From Flavobacteriaceae bacterium (GTDB taxonomy: Bacteria > Bacteroidota > Bacteroidia > Flavobacteriales > Flavobacteriaceae): a stretch of DNA of 10,826 nucleotides. The DNA is taken from positions 1-10,826 of the forward strand of contig JAQWFV010000017.1 in assembly GCA_029238555.1 (NCBI GenBank), written 5' to 3'. The notes under the pieces are model-generated. The model was not told the DNA's origin. It made no database searches and saw only the letters and a list, made by a program, of their open reading frames with translations. Made by a program: the position numbers and the translations under genes. Below, piece after piece: positions 1 to 8,056 of the stretch (position 1 is the stretch's first letter; each line of letters starts with the position of its first letter).

Positions 1-1664
1 GCGTCCCAGTGGCGGAAATTTCCCCGCCACTGTATATAGGCCCTTTTTCCCTGCATGCGCAGCGCGTAATGATAGCCAAAAATGTCGCCCTCGTTCTTGT
101 ATTTTGAGCCACCTACATCGTTGAGTGTTTGGGAAAAAGGGTCTATATCTAAGTGCCGCTTACCGCCTAATAAATCTTTAATTTGCGCATATTGCGCTAT
201 GGGATTTAGCCGCCATTCTACGCCCAGGTCCAACTCTTGAAAATCATTTAACTTCCAAAAAAGTCTCATTACTCCTGTAAATTGATTTTGAATCAGTACG
301 TCTTCAGATTCCAAATAAGCCACACGGTCTTGACCCAATAAATTGGTGTTGGCTTCATATAATTTTTCCCATTGAATCTGAGGATTTCTCCTTAATGCCT
401 CTTTTGCAGTAATGGCAGCATAATAATTGGCTCCAATTGGACTATTTAAATAATAGGAAGGCAGTTTTTTATAATAAGTGGGGTCTGGATTGGGGGCATT
501 AAAATAAGACAATCGACTTCTAATATCTTTACCTGCAATGTGCCCCAAGGCTAAATTTAAACGAAAGCGTTCTAACCTAAGATCATAGTTAAATAGCAGG
601 GTTTTAGTTAAAAGTGTCTTGTTCCTGCTGTTTCTAAGAACTCCTTTGTCGTGTCCCCAATAGGGATTGTAATCACTGCCGTGTAAAGTAGCAACTTCTT
701 GGGTAAGGGCTGCGGAACGCCCCCTTTTGTTAAAGGTGTAAATTAGGGTGCTGTTAAAGCGGTGTTGCTCATTGGGAGCATATTCTATGGAAGCCAAGCC
801 GCTAAATGCCTTATAAGGAGTGCCTTGTTGGTAGCCTCTTTTGGCCCCCCTAAATGAGCCTCCAACAGCCATTGAAATGCCATTTTTTAAAGGCGACACA
901 TAGGTAACCATCTCCCTAAGTGCATAAGACCTATTGGAAAGTGAACTTGAAAAATGCCAACCTGGTCTCATACTACTGGGTTGAATAGAAAGGTGTGTAC
1001 TCCCTAATAGACCTCCAAAATCATTAGAAACACTCGAGAGTCCATGGGAATAAGTTTGTTGCCTGGTCAAGGTATTTAAGCCGCCCCAATCAGACCACTG
1101 GGGACGTCCATTATACCATTTATTCATCTGTATTCCATTGACAAATACCGCCCCGTATTTAGCATCTAAGGATTTAATTTTAAAAAAAGCTTGGCCAAAG
1201 TCAAAGGCAGCACTTCCTAGAAAAATATCTCTAGTAGCCTGCAATAAATAGGGTGCTGCAGCATCTCCACCCAGACCTTCTAAATCAGACTCAGACAGTG
1301 TCAATGCATCTGTGCCGTCTTCCAAAAGCGTGTTTTCGCGAAAAGAGCTCGGAGACAATTCAACATAAAGAGGGCTGTTAGAAGCCTCTGAAATAATAAC
1401 ATTCAATGGAATAGTTTCATAGTAAGCTGCGCTTATTTCAAGGGTATAATTACCGTTGCTCGGTAATAACAAACGGTACATCCCTTCGCTATTGCTTCTA
1501 GCGTCCAAAAAACTACCTTGGAGATTAAAAGAGGCGGTAAGTATAGGATTTTGCTGAAGGTCTTTAACATAAACTATTTGTGTGACAAGTCCTTGGGAGC
1601 GAACTATACATCCCATAAACAAACCAGCAACTAACAAAAAACGCAACCCTCTTTTACATACCAT
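1..1664 (-). CDS. TonB-receptor-like outer-membrane protein with carboxypeptidase-regulatory-like domain, 3' end cut by window
   Basis: An uninterrupted minus-strand frame runs from ATG at 1664 to the window edge, giving 554 residues; the C-terminal part of the barrel is missing. Residues 1-25 look like an export signal (basic VCKRGLR, then hydrophobic LRFLLVAGLFMGCIV). Residues about 26-105 resemble the beta-sandwich carboxypeptidase-regulatory-like domain that precedes many Bacteroidota TonB-dependent receptors (NGNYTLEIS, then YVELSPS). Residues about 120-230 resemble a plug domain, including VFVNGIQMN (173-181) and WSDWGGL (190-196). The rest alternates like outer-membrane strands, with many Tyr/Trp/Asn residues. 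I see no clear TonB box, so active TonB coupling is uncertain. The gene diverges from an exported EEP-family hydrolase. Flavobacterial genomes often seem to keep this pair together, which suggests, as inference only, uptake of a product released by that enzyme. Substrate unknown. Arginine codons are mixed (CGC, CGG, AGG, CGT, AGA), unlike the receptor at 3539-6244. Confidence 0.85.
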   Translation of the reverse strand, partial: MVCKRGLRFLLVAGLFMGCIVRSQGLVTQIVYVKDLQQNPILTASFNLQGSFLDARSNSEGMYRLLLPSNGNYTLEISAAYYETIPLNVIISEASNSPLYVELSPSSFRENTLLEDGTDALTLSESDLEGLGGDAAAPYLLQATRDIFLGSAAFDFGQAFFKIKSLDAKYGAVFVNGIQMNKWYNGRPQWSDWGGLNTLTRQQTYSHGLSSVSNDFGGLLGSTHLSIQPSSMRPGWHFSSSLSNRSYALREMVTYVSPLKNGISMAVGGSFRGAKRGYQQGTPYKAFSGLASIEYAPNEQHRFNSTLIYTFNKRGRSAALTQEVATLHGSDYNPYWGHDKGVLRNSRNKTLLTKTLLFNYDLRLERFRLNLALGHIAGKDIRSRLSYFNAPNPDPTYYKKLPSYYLNSPIGANYYAAITAKEALRRNPQIQWEKLYEANTNLLGQDRVAYLESEDVLIQNQFTGVMRLFWKLNDFQELDLGVEWRLNPIAQYAQIKDLLGGKRHLDIDPFSQTLNDVGGSKYKNEGDIFGYHYALRMQGKRAYIQWRGNFRHWD

Positions 1665-1691
1665 CTCAAATAAGTTAGTGACTTATAGCCA

Positions 1692-2966
1692 ATGGAGTAT
1701 ATAAAATCGAGGATCGTACCAAAACAAAAGACCATGAGAAAACAAAGTCATGAAAATCTCCATATCTCAGCCAATAAAACACCTAATAATGTCCTAGGCA
1801 TAAAATCCTTTAAAGCGTTTTACTTGAAAATTGTGGGGCTGGCAACCATTTTACTCATCAGTGGGTACACCGCTAGAGCGCACATGGAACAAGGACAAAT
1901 TAGCAAAGGAAAACTCTCTCAAGCAGAGCAAGAAACCAGAGAGAAACAAACCACTAGAAACCAGAAAAAATATAGCCTAAAAACCATTGCCTTTTATAAT
2001 CTAGAAAACCTCTTTGACACTATAAACCAGCCCGACACTTTTGACGAAGACAGGACGCCGGAGGGGAAAGACCGATGGACCCAGAAAAAATTCAACCACA
2101 AAATAGGTCAGTTGGCTTGGGTCATTGAGCGCCTTGGGAACCCCATGAGCACAACCCAAAAAGGCCCCGATATTCTAGGGGTTTGTGAGGTGGAAAACCA
2201 GGCTGTTTTGGAATTTTTAATTGGGCATCCGCTTCTGAGAAGCGAAAACTATCAGATCATTCATAAAGATGCGCCAGATAAGAGGGGGATAGATGTGGCT
2301 TTGATTTACAAACCAACTTCATTCATCGTAGACTCATTTAACAGCCATAGTTTGTATTTATACGACCGTTTGCAAAGGAGAAAATTCACGAGAGACCAGC
2401 TGGTGGTCATGGGCTATTTAGACGGAGCACCGCTGTGGTTAATTATCAATCATTGGCCCTCGAGAAGTGGCGGTACACAAAGGAGCAGTCCATTTAGAAT
2501 CAAAGCCGCTTTACTCAATCTTAAAATCATTGATTCAATTAGGCGTATTAATCCAAATGCTAAGATCATTGGCATGGGCGATTTTAATGACGGCCCTACA
2601 GACCCAAGCTTTAAAAAAGTACTTCAAACCATTCCGGTTCCAACGAGACTTAAAAAAACGCCAGACAGCAGCTACCACAAATTGATTAACCCAATGGAAC
2701 CGCTTTTTAAAAAAGGCATTGGGTCTTTAGCTTATAGGGACCAGTGGAGCCTATTTGACCAATTTTATCTCTCTGATAATTGGCTCAATGAAGCAGAAAA
2801 CAGTTATGTTTTTAAAAAAGTAGCGGTATTTAACCACCCTAGACTCATCACAAAAGCAGGTCGCTATAAGGGATATCCGTTTAGAAGTTATAGCGCTGGG
2901 CAATACCAGGGAGGGTTCAGTGACCACTTTCCAGTACAGCTATTTATAGCAAAGGAAGTTCAATAA
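1692..2966 (+). CDS. Exported endonuclease/exonuclease/phosphatase (EEP) family hydrolase
   Basis: The longest frame gives 424 residues and carries the full EEP (DNase I-like) metal-dependent phosphoesterase core: FYNLENLFD (101-109), CEVEN (165-169, with the metal-ligand Glu), RGIDVALIY (198-206), NHWPSR (253-258, catalytic His254), GDFND (296-300, Asp297 and Asn299), Asp356 in LFDQFYL, and the terminal SDH (410-412). The family cleaves phosphodiester or phosphomonoester bonds in nucleic acids, sugar phosphates or lipids; the substrate cannot be read from sequence. A hydrophobic segment at residues 45-59 followed by ARA (61-63) looks like a signal peptide or anchor, implying a periplasmic or surface location. 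It lies unusually deep for an ATG start at 1692. ATG at 1734, or TTG at 1824, would be alternatives; the latter gives a compact signal peptide beginning (M)KIVGLATILLISGYTARA. The gene diverges from an outer-membrane receptor-like gene and converges with the gene at 2995-3435, 28 bases away. Confidence 0.9.
   Translation: MEYIKSRIVPKQKTMRKQSHENLHISANKTPNNVLGIKSFKAFYLKIVGLATILLISGYTARAHMEQGQISKGKLSQAEQETREKQTTRNQKKYSLKTIAFYNLENLFDTINQPDTFDEDRTPEGKDRWTQKKFNHKIGQLAWVIERLGNPMSTTQKGPDILGVCEVENQAVLEFLIGHPLLRSENYQIIHKDAPDKRGIDVALIYKPTSFIVDSFNSHSLYLYDRLQRRKFTRDQLVVMGYLDGAPLWLIINHWPSRSGGTQRSSPFRIKAALLNLKIIDSIRRINPNAKIIGMGDFNDGPTDPSFKKVLQTIPVPTRLKKTPDSSYHKLINPMEPLFKKGIGSLAYRDQWSLFDQFYLSDNWLNEAENSYVFKKVAVFNHPRLITKAGRYKGYPFRSYSAGQYQGGFSDHFPVQLFIAKEVQ
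1743..1774 (-). promoter_or_regulatory. Weak candidate promoter for the receptor-like gene starting at 1664
   Basis: Read on the minus strand, TTG (1774-1772) is followed after 21 bases by TGACTTTG (1750-1743), which matches the Bacteroidota -7 consensus TAnnTTTG at five of its six fixed positions. Transcription would begin near 1737, leaving a leader of about 70 nt. The site falls inside the 5' part of the longest plus-strand frame, which is acceptable if that gene really starts further downstream. Weak evidence. Confidence 0.25.
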
Positions 2967-2994
2967 TTATGTTTGGTAAAATAGGCGATAACTA

Positions 2995-3435
2995 TTACGA
3001 AAACCACTGTCCCCAGGGAATTCTACTTAAGATTAAAAGTAATCCAAGGCCATAAAAAATAGCGATTTTTTTAAATTTAGCCGTAGCTTCCATCACTTTT
3101 TTATGCTTAGACCAACCTATGGTGATCAGTACAATTGCTATGATATTAATAAAAGGATGCTCTACCGCCAAAAGTCTGGCTGCACTATTCAAGCCACCCA
3201 TTCCAAGTTCTTGAATGGCATTAAGGCCGCTGGCCGACGTAAAGTAGACTGCCAATCCAAACACCAATTGAATGTGAGACAATATAAGCGCAAACAAACT
3301 CACCCTAAAATCTTTTTCCAAGGAAAAAGTGTCTTTTTTGGTCAGCCAACCTTTTAAAGCATTACTAACGGCTAAGATTAAAATAAGTAATACGGCATAA
3401 GCCAAGTAAGAGTGAAGAGAAATAAGCATTTCCAT
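2995..3435 (-). CDS. Small four-helix membrane protein, cytochrome-b-like
   Basis: The 146-residue product is strongly hydrophobic, with four likely membrane helices at about 5-25, 45-66, 94-109 and 122-138. Histidines sit at or near helix ends (His8, His54, His93), as would suit heme ligands. Similar short flavobacterial membrane proteins are commonly labelled 'cytochrome B', but I see no diagnostic motif, so heme binding is inference. The loop at 68-92 (ASGLNAIQELGMGG...) lies between helices 2 and 3. ATG at 3435 or the in-frame ATG at 3429 could be the start; neither has a Shine-Dalgarno sequence, which is normal in this phylum. A terminator at 3491-3517 separates it from the upstream receptor gene, so it needs its own promoter. 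TATATTTA just upstream on the minus strand (about 3465) is a partial -7 match without a proper TTG. It converges on the EEP gene with a 28-base gap holding no clear terminator. Confidence 0.7.
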   Translation of the reverse strand: MEMLISLHSYLAYAVLLILILAVSNALKGWLTKKDTFSLEKDFRVSLFALILSHIQLVFGLAVYFTSASGLNAIQELGMGGLNSAARLLAVEHPFINIIAIVLITIGWSKHKKVMEATAKFKKIAIFYGLGLLLILSRIPWGQWFS

Positions 3436-3490
3436 AAGAGTTGTATTAGATGGGTTTGTTTGAGTTTATAAATATACGAATTCAACCCAT

Positions 3491-3517
3491 AAAAAAACCC
3501 CGCCAAGGCGGGGTTTT
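3491..3517 (-). terminator. Intrinsic terminator of the TonB-dependent receptor gene
   Basis: A GC-rich inverted repeat, AAAACCCCGCC (3494-3504) and GGCGGGGTTTT (3507-3517), closes on a very short loop. On the minus strand it runs into seven T residues (3497-3491). It lies 22 bases past the receptor stop codon at 3539. The plus-strand side has four T residues, so weak termination in both directions is possible. Confidence 0.9.
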
Positions 3518-3538
3518 AATGTATTTAAGTAAGAAATA

Positions 3539-6244
3539 CTAGAATCTGTATCTCAATGAAGCATTCCAAGTAGTTCCAAAACCGAACCATACTGAGTTGC
3601 TCACATCTACACCATTCCAAGTAGTAGAACCTGAAGTAGCGTGAATATTTGTGTTAGATTCAGCAATGTATTCTGTATCTAAAAGGTTGTTTACATTTGC
3701 TCTTAAACTTAAACCACTTCCAATTTGGTAGGTAAGACCTAAGTCTACCAATCCGTAAGAAGGTAATTTTAAAGCTCCTTTATTATTTGGATCTACAAAA
3801 GCAGAATCAGCAATAGAGTAATCTGCGTACAATCCGTCTACAAATCTGTATCCTAAGTCTACGTTGAATTTACCAAATCTGTAGTCTGCCTCTACATAAG
3901 AAGTGAACTGAGCAGCATCTCCTACTTTAGCCCCTTTCGTGTAAAGAGTACCAGTACCGATAGATTGTTGGTTTTCATCAAAGATTTCAGCATTAAAATC
4001 TTTAGTATACTCCCAATCACCTATAGACAACATCGCTTTTAAAGTAAGTTTATTTGAAGCTCTATATTTCCCTTCAAATTCAAATCCGTTGTGTACTACA
4101 TCAATATCACTAAATTGAGCAAAACCATCTACTCCTTGCTGGTTTGCTAACGACTGTGTTACAAAACGGTTCCCCCAGTTAGTAGAGTAAAGGTTAATGG
4201 TGAAGTCTAATTTAGAAGAAGTATACCCATATCCTAATTCAATAGAAGTAATGATCTCGTTCTGTAAATCTGGGTTTATAGTGTTTCCGTAGTTAGGGAA
4301 TACCGCGTCAAATTGAGGCTGACGTGAAATATAACCTGCATTAAAGAATACGTTAGATTTTACATTCATGTTTAAGTTTGCACCTCCTTTTACGTATCCA
4401 CCACCTTGGTTTTGAACGTCAGAAATTGGCTGTGCTGGCTGATCAAAGAAATCTTCTCTTTGGAAAGATTGGTTAGAATACCCCGCTTGTAAAACAGCTG
4501 TTAATTTGTCATTACTGCTGTATTCTAATAAACCGTTAACACCTTGCCATCCAACAATACCATTGTTGTAATAATCAATTTTAGGACCTCTAATACCAGT
4601 ATCATTAAATGGAGAAGCCTCTACCAAAGTATTGATAATTTGTCCATTTGAATTTTTATTACCTGTTGAGTAATATGCGTCTAATCCCATTAAGTTATTA
4701 AGCACTCTGTAGTGGTACCCTTTATAGCTTCTTAAATCTACTCCAATAGAAGCTTTGAAGTCTCCAAATTGGCCTTCTAAGTTAGAAATGGCACCTACCC
4801 AGTCATGAGAGTTCATAGAGGCTCTTCTTACAAGAACTTCTCTACTAACACCACCGTCTCTGAATCCATTAGAACCGATGAGTTGCCCTTGGAATCTAGA
4901 GTTGTCTCCAGAATAAGGCTGAGCAGAAGCTCTGTTGTGAGCAATTACAGCGTCGTAGTTTACAAAACCGTCAGAATCTCTGGTTCCTCTACCGTTCTCT
5001 AAATAGTGCTCAGTTAAATCTTTGTTGAAAGGAAACATGTCAATAGTAGAAGATCTGTAGTTATTCCCTCTAGGGCCTGTTCCTCCACCTCTACCGGCAG
5101 AAGCATATACAGAAGTGTTTAACTTCCAAGTATCGTTAATTTCATAATCCCAGTTAAGCGTTGCTAAAGGCTTGTTGTAAAAGTTTCTTCTCATGTTGAA
5201 TTCTTCTCCATTTAAGAAACCTGCATCTGTATTCCATCTTCTGTCAATTCCTGATTCACCAAAATTTTGGTAATCACGAATAGAAACCCATGCAGATCTT
5301 TGGTGATGCCATTGAGAAGCACCCAATACAGATAAGTTTAAAGAATGTTTTGATCCTTCAGGAGCGTATCCTACCGCAAAGAAATAAGTAGTACCCTCAC
5401 CAGAAGTTCCGTAAGCATATCCGTCTCCAGCCCATCTAGATAATAAGAAAGAAGAAGCCCATCCTTTATCGTTTTTTCCAGTGTTGTACGAAACAGATGT
5501 TTTAGTGTACCCGTCGTTACCAAACATTTGAGCTACAGAACCACCTTGTTCCTTGTCTGCTGTTTTAGTAAAAATAGAAATGGTACCTCCTACAGAAGGA
5601 ACCGCTAATTTAGATGCTCCAAGACCTCTTTGAATTTGAATACCAGAAGCAACATCTGTTAAACCTTGCCAGTTAGACCAGTATACCCATCCATTTTCCA
5701 TATCATTAACAGGCTGACCGTTAATAAGGAAAGAAGTATTTCTTTGATCAAAACCTCTTAAAGAAATTCTAGAATCTCCGTATCCACCACCTTGTTTAGT
5801 AGCATATACACCAGGAGTCTTGTTCATTACTTCTGGAAATTCCATGTTACCTACTTTTAAAGCAATTTCACTTGCTTGGATCGTAGAAACCGCTACTGGA
5901 GTCTTTCTCACCTGTGCTAAATCAATCACACCAGAAGACAATACAATCTCTTCTAATTGAGTGGTAGATGGTGCTAACTCAACTGCCATTCCGTTTTTAG
6001 CAGCTACTTCTAAGGCCTGGAAACCTAAGTAAGACACTACCAATACATCACCAGAGTTGGCGGTAATAGTAAAGTTACCATCAAAATCTGCTGTTACTCC
6101 GTTGGTAGTTCCTTTAACAAGTACACTTGCACCTGGTAATGGATCTCCTGTAGAGCCATCTGTTACGGAACCACTAATTGTTCCTTGAGCGAAAGCAATT
6201 GTAGACACCAAAAGGGCTACAATCATTACAAACATTTTTTTCAT
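3539..6244 (-). CDS. TonB-dependent outer-membrane receptor, substrate unknown
   Basis: The 901-residue product has a clear signal peptide (residues 1-19, MKKMFVMIVALLVSTIAFA, cleaved before QG). A carboxypeptidase-regulatory-like domain follows at about 20-95 (GTISGSVTDGSTGDPLPGAS, then DFDGNFTI and YLGF), then a TonB-box-like LEEIVL (97-102). A plug domain spans about 113-230, with FLINGQPVN (172-180), WSNWQGL (189-195) and VGGTISI (218-224). The remainder is a large beta-barrel ending in YRF, with the terminal Phe typical of BAM-inserted proteins. It would import a ligand across the outer membrane using TonB energy. It has the SusC-like N-terminal layout, but no SusD-type lipoprotein or glycan enzymes adjoin it, so a polysaccharide-utilisation role is not supported. 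It appears monocistronic: its own candidate promoter lies upstream and a strong terminator downstream. Arginine codons are almost all AGA with a few CGT, which suggests high expression. The substrate cannot be predicted. Confidence 0.95.
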   Translation of the reverse strand: MKKMFVMIVALLVSTIAFAQGTISGSVTDGSTGDPLPGASVLVKGTTNGVTADFDGNFTITANSGDVLVVSYLGFQALEVAAKNGMAVELAPSTTQLEEIVLSSGVIDLAQVRKTPVAVSTIQASEIALKVGNMEFPEVMNKTPGVYATKQGGGYGDSRISLRGFDQRNTSFLINGQPVNDMENGWVYWSNWQGLTDVASGIQIQRGLGASKLAVPSVGGTISIFTKTADKEQGGSVAQMFGNDGYTKTSVSYNTGKNDKGWASSFLLSRWAGDGYAYGTSGEGTTYFFAVGYAPEGSKHSLNLSVLGASQWHHQRSAWVSIRDYQNFGESGIDRRWNTDAGFLNGEEFNMRRNFYNKPLATLNWDYEINDTWKLNTSVYASAGRGGGTGPRGNNYRSSTIDMFPFNKDLTEHYLENGRGTRDSDGFVNYDAVIAHNRASAQPYSGDNSRFQGQLIGSNGFRDGGVSREVLVRRASMNSHDWVGAISNLEGQFGDFKASIGVDLRSYKGYHYRVLNNLMGLDAYYSTGNKNSNGQIINTLVEASPFNDTGIRGPKIDYYNNGIVGWQGVNGLLEYSSNDKLTAVLQAGYSNQSFQREDFFDQPAQPISDVQNQGGGYVKGGANLNMNVKSNVFFNAGYISRQPQFDAVFPNYGNTINPDLQNEIITSIELGYGYTSSKLDFTINLYSTNWGNRFVTQSLANQQGVDGFAQFSDIDVVHNGFEFEGKYRASNKLTLKAMLSIGDWEYTKDFNAEIFDENQQSIGTGTLYTKGAKVGDAAQFTSYVEADYRFGKFNVDLGYRFVDGLYADYSIADSAFVDPNNKGALKLPSYGLVDLGLTYQIGSGLSLRANVNNLLDTEYIAESNTNIHATSGSTTWNGVDVSNSVWFGFGTTWNASLRYRF

Positions 6245-6280
6245 TGTTGTTTAATTTTAGTTTTAGTTTTAAAAACAGTG

Positions 6281-6308
6281 CAAAAATGCGGATAATTAAA
6301 GGTTCCAA
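6281..6308 (-). promoter_or_regulatory. Candidate promoter of the TonB-dependent receptor gene
   Basis: On the minus strand TTG (6308-6306) is followed after 17 bases by CATTTTTG (6288-6281), which matches five of the six fixed positions of the Bacteroidota -7 element TAnnTTTG. Transcription would begin near 6274. The resulting leader of about 30 nt contains no G (6274-6245) and no Shine-Dalgarno sequence. It carries the direct repeat AAAACTAAAACTAAAAT, the kind of A-rich leader seen before well-translated genes in this phylum. Confidence 0.5.
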
Positions 6309-6346
6309 CATTAATACAATGTTAAAATTTTACCAAAATTAACATT
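6307..6346. repeat. Cluster of AACATT/AATGTT half-sites upstream of the receptor promoter
   Basis: Three copies of the same hexamer in alternating orientation lie at 6307-6312 (AACATT), 6318-6323 (AATGTT) and 6341-6346 (AACATT). The first two form a perfect inverted repeat with a 5-base spacer. The second and third close a longer stem: AATGTT plus AATTTT (6326-6331) pairs with AAAATT (6335-6340) plus AACATT, leaving an AA bulge (6324-6325) and an ACC loop. The first half-site overlaps the predicted -33 TTG of the receptor promoter, so an operator is plausible. Alternatively the stem could act as an RNA structure in the 3' end of the pgi transcript. Confidence 0.45.
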
Positions 6347-6412
6347 CTTTTGGGAAGACTCCCCCTTTACAATAAAAAGTTATTAGAAGTTATGCACCTA
6401 ACTATCTGGCAA

Positions 6413-8050
6413 TTAGTTGTTAAATATTTTTAATAGTGCCTGCGTACTGGGATCGTGATCCCCCTTAGTTTTTCCCTCTATATCCGAAAGTATATTAGTA
6501 GCCAATTGTTTTCCCAATTCTACCCCCCATTGGTCATAACTAAAAATATTCCAAATAACCCCCTGAACAAAAATTTTGTGTTCATATAGGGCAATCAAAG
6601 AACCCAAAGCAGTTGGGGTGAGTTGGTCAACTAATAAGGTATTGGTGGGCTTGTTTCCTTCAAAGACTTTAAATGGAGCCACCTTGGCCGCTACTAAAGC
6701 GTCTGTTCCTTTTTCTGCAAACTCCTGGTCTACTCGCGTCCTTGTCTTGCCACTTAAAAGGGCTTCTGTTTGCGCAAAGAAATTGGCCATAAGCTTATTG
6801 TGATGGTCTGTATCTCCATGAAGGGACTTCTTAAAACCAATAAAATCTGATGGTATTAATTTTGTGCCTTGGTGCATTAATTGAAAAAACGCATGTTGGG
6901 AATTGGTGCCTGGCTCTCCCCAAATAACCGTTTCAGTCTCATAGGAAACCCTGTTTCCAGCCCTGTCAAAACACTTTCCATTGCTTTCCATAATCCCCTG
7001 TTGTAAGTATGCAGAAAATCGACTTAAATATTGGGTGTAAGGAATAATGGCTTGTGTTTCAGATTTGTAAAAATTGGCATACCAAATACTGATCAAAGAC
7101 AGCACTACTGGAATGTTTTCTTCAAAAGGGCTGTGTTTAAAATGCTGATCCATTTCAAAAGCACCGTTGAGCATTTCTTCAAAATGATCATAACCAACTG
7201 CCAAAGCTATAGAAAGACCCACCGCACTCCAAAGAGAGAACCGTCCTCCTACCCAATCCCACATAGTAAATACATGAGCCGGCACTATACCAAAATCTGA
7301 AATTTTTTGTGTATTGGTAGACACAGCTGCAAAATGCTTGGCCACATCTTTTTGAGAAGCTGTCTGCAAAAACCAATTCTTTATGGTAGTGGCGTTTGAA
7401 AGTGTCTCTTGAGTCGTAAACGTTTTAGACACCACCACAAAAAGCGTGGTCTCTGGATTTAATCCTTTGAGCACTTCTTGAACATGATCCCCGTCTACAT
7501 TACTCACAAAATGCAGTTTTAAATGATTTTGATAAAATTTTAATGCCTCCACCACCATGGCAGGCCCTAAATCGGAACCTCCAATACCAATATTTACAAC
7601 ATCAGTAAAAGCTTTGCCTGTATAACCTGTTTTAACACCATTAATAATGTCGTTTGAGAAAGCCTTCATCTGTGCTTTAACCGCATTGATTTGAGGAATA
7701 ATATTTTCTCCATCAATACTTATTGCAGTGGTATTTTTATCTCTAAGTGCCGTATGAAGAACCGCCCTAGATTCCGTTTCATTTATAGCCGTTCCATTAA
7801 AATAATGAGCTATGGCCTCTTTTAAGCCCACCTCTTTTGACAGATCCATGAGCAAATTCATGGTCTTCTTAGAAAGGGCATTCTTAGAATAATCTACATA
7901 GAAATCTTTCCATTGAATGCTAAGGTCTTGAGCTCTATTGGGTTCTGATTCGAACAGGCTCTTAATGTCAGAAGTATTGTCTTGACTAAAATGATCTTCT
8001 AATGCAGTCCAAGCTTTTGTCTGAGTTGGATTAATTCTGGATAATGACAT
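6413..8050 (-). CDS. pgi: Glucose-6-phosphate isomerase
   Basis: This cytoplasmic enzyme interconverts glucose 6-phosphate and fructose 6-phosphate in glycolysis and gluconeogenesis, feeding the hexosamine branch to cell-wall precursors. The 545-residue product has the usual long bacterial PGI length. Visible motifs are the phosphate-binding VNIGIGGSDLG (152-162), FVSNVDGDH (181-189), SKTFTTQET (208-216), PGI signature 1 around DWVGGRFSLWSAVG (265-278) and signature 2 around FVQGVIWNIFSYDQWGVELG (494-513). The catalytic residues are all present: Glu355 in MESNGK, His386 in NSQHAFF and Lys514 in ELGK. These have the same numbers as in E. coli Pgi. It is the last gene of a three-gene operon, starting 6 bases after the M23 peptidase stop codon. 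No strong terminator with a T run follows the stop; only weak inverted repeats lie in 6245-6412. Confidence 0.98.
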   Translation of the reverse strand: MSLSRINPTQTKAWTALEDHFSQDNTSDIKSLFESEPNRAQDLSIQWKDFYVDYSKNALSKKTMNLLMDLSKEVGLKEAIAHYFNGTAINETESRAVLHTALRDKNTTAISIDGENIIPQINAVKAQMKAFSNDIINGVKTGYTGKAFTDVVNIGIGGSDLGPAMVVEALKFYQNHLKLHFVSNVDGDHVQEVLKGLNPETTLFVVVSKTFTTQETLSNATTIKNWFLQTASQKDVAKHFAAVSTNTQKISDFGIVPAHVFTMWDWVGGRFSLWSAVGLSIALAVGYDHFEEMLNGAFEMDQHFKHSPFEENIPVVLSLISIWYANFYKSETQAIIPYTQYLSRFSAYLQQGIMESNGKCFDRAGNRVSYETETVIWGEPGTNSQHAFFQLMHQGTKLIPSDFIGFKKSLHGDTDHHNKLMANFFAQTEALLSGKTRTRVDQEFAEKGTDALVAAKVAPFKVFEGNKPTNTLLVDQLTPTALGSLIALYEHKIFVQGVIWNIFSYDQWGVELGKQLATNILSDIEGKTKGDHDPSTQALLKIFNN

Positions 8051-8056
8051 AATGGT

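Noticed and set aside
7..32. Perfect 9-bp inverted repeat CAGTGGCGG / CCGCCACTG with an 8-base loop
   Set aside because: It lies inside the coding frame of the receptor-like gene, lacks a T run and encodes ordinary barrel residues; probably coincidental.
2467..2685. Open plus-strand frame of 72 codons
   Set aside because: It overlaps the conserved EEP catalytic motifs in another frame and the product has no recognisable features.
4805..5002. Open plus-strand frame antisense to the TonB-dependent receptor
   Set aside because: Serine/arginine-rich translation typical of the reverse of a codon-biased gene; no start context or homology seen.
3539..6244. SusC of a polysaccharide-utilisation locus
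   Set aside because: No SusD-like lipoprotein, glycoside hydrolase or sensor lies next to it; the gene appears to be transcribed alone.
6352..6366. Short inverted repeat GGGAAGACTCCC downstream of pgi as terminator
   Set aside because: Only about four base pairs and no T run follows on the minus strand.
7031..7376. Open frames on both strands inside pgi
   Set aside because: They overlap the conserved pgi frame and have no independent signals.
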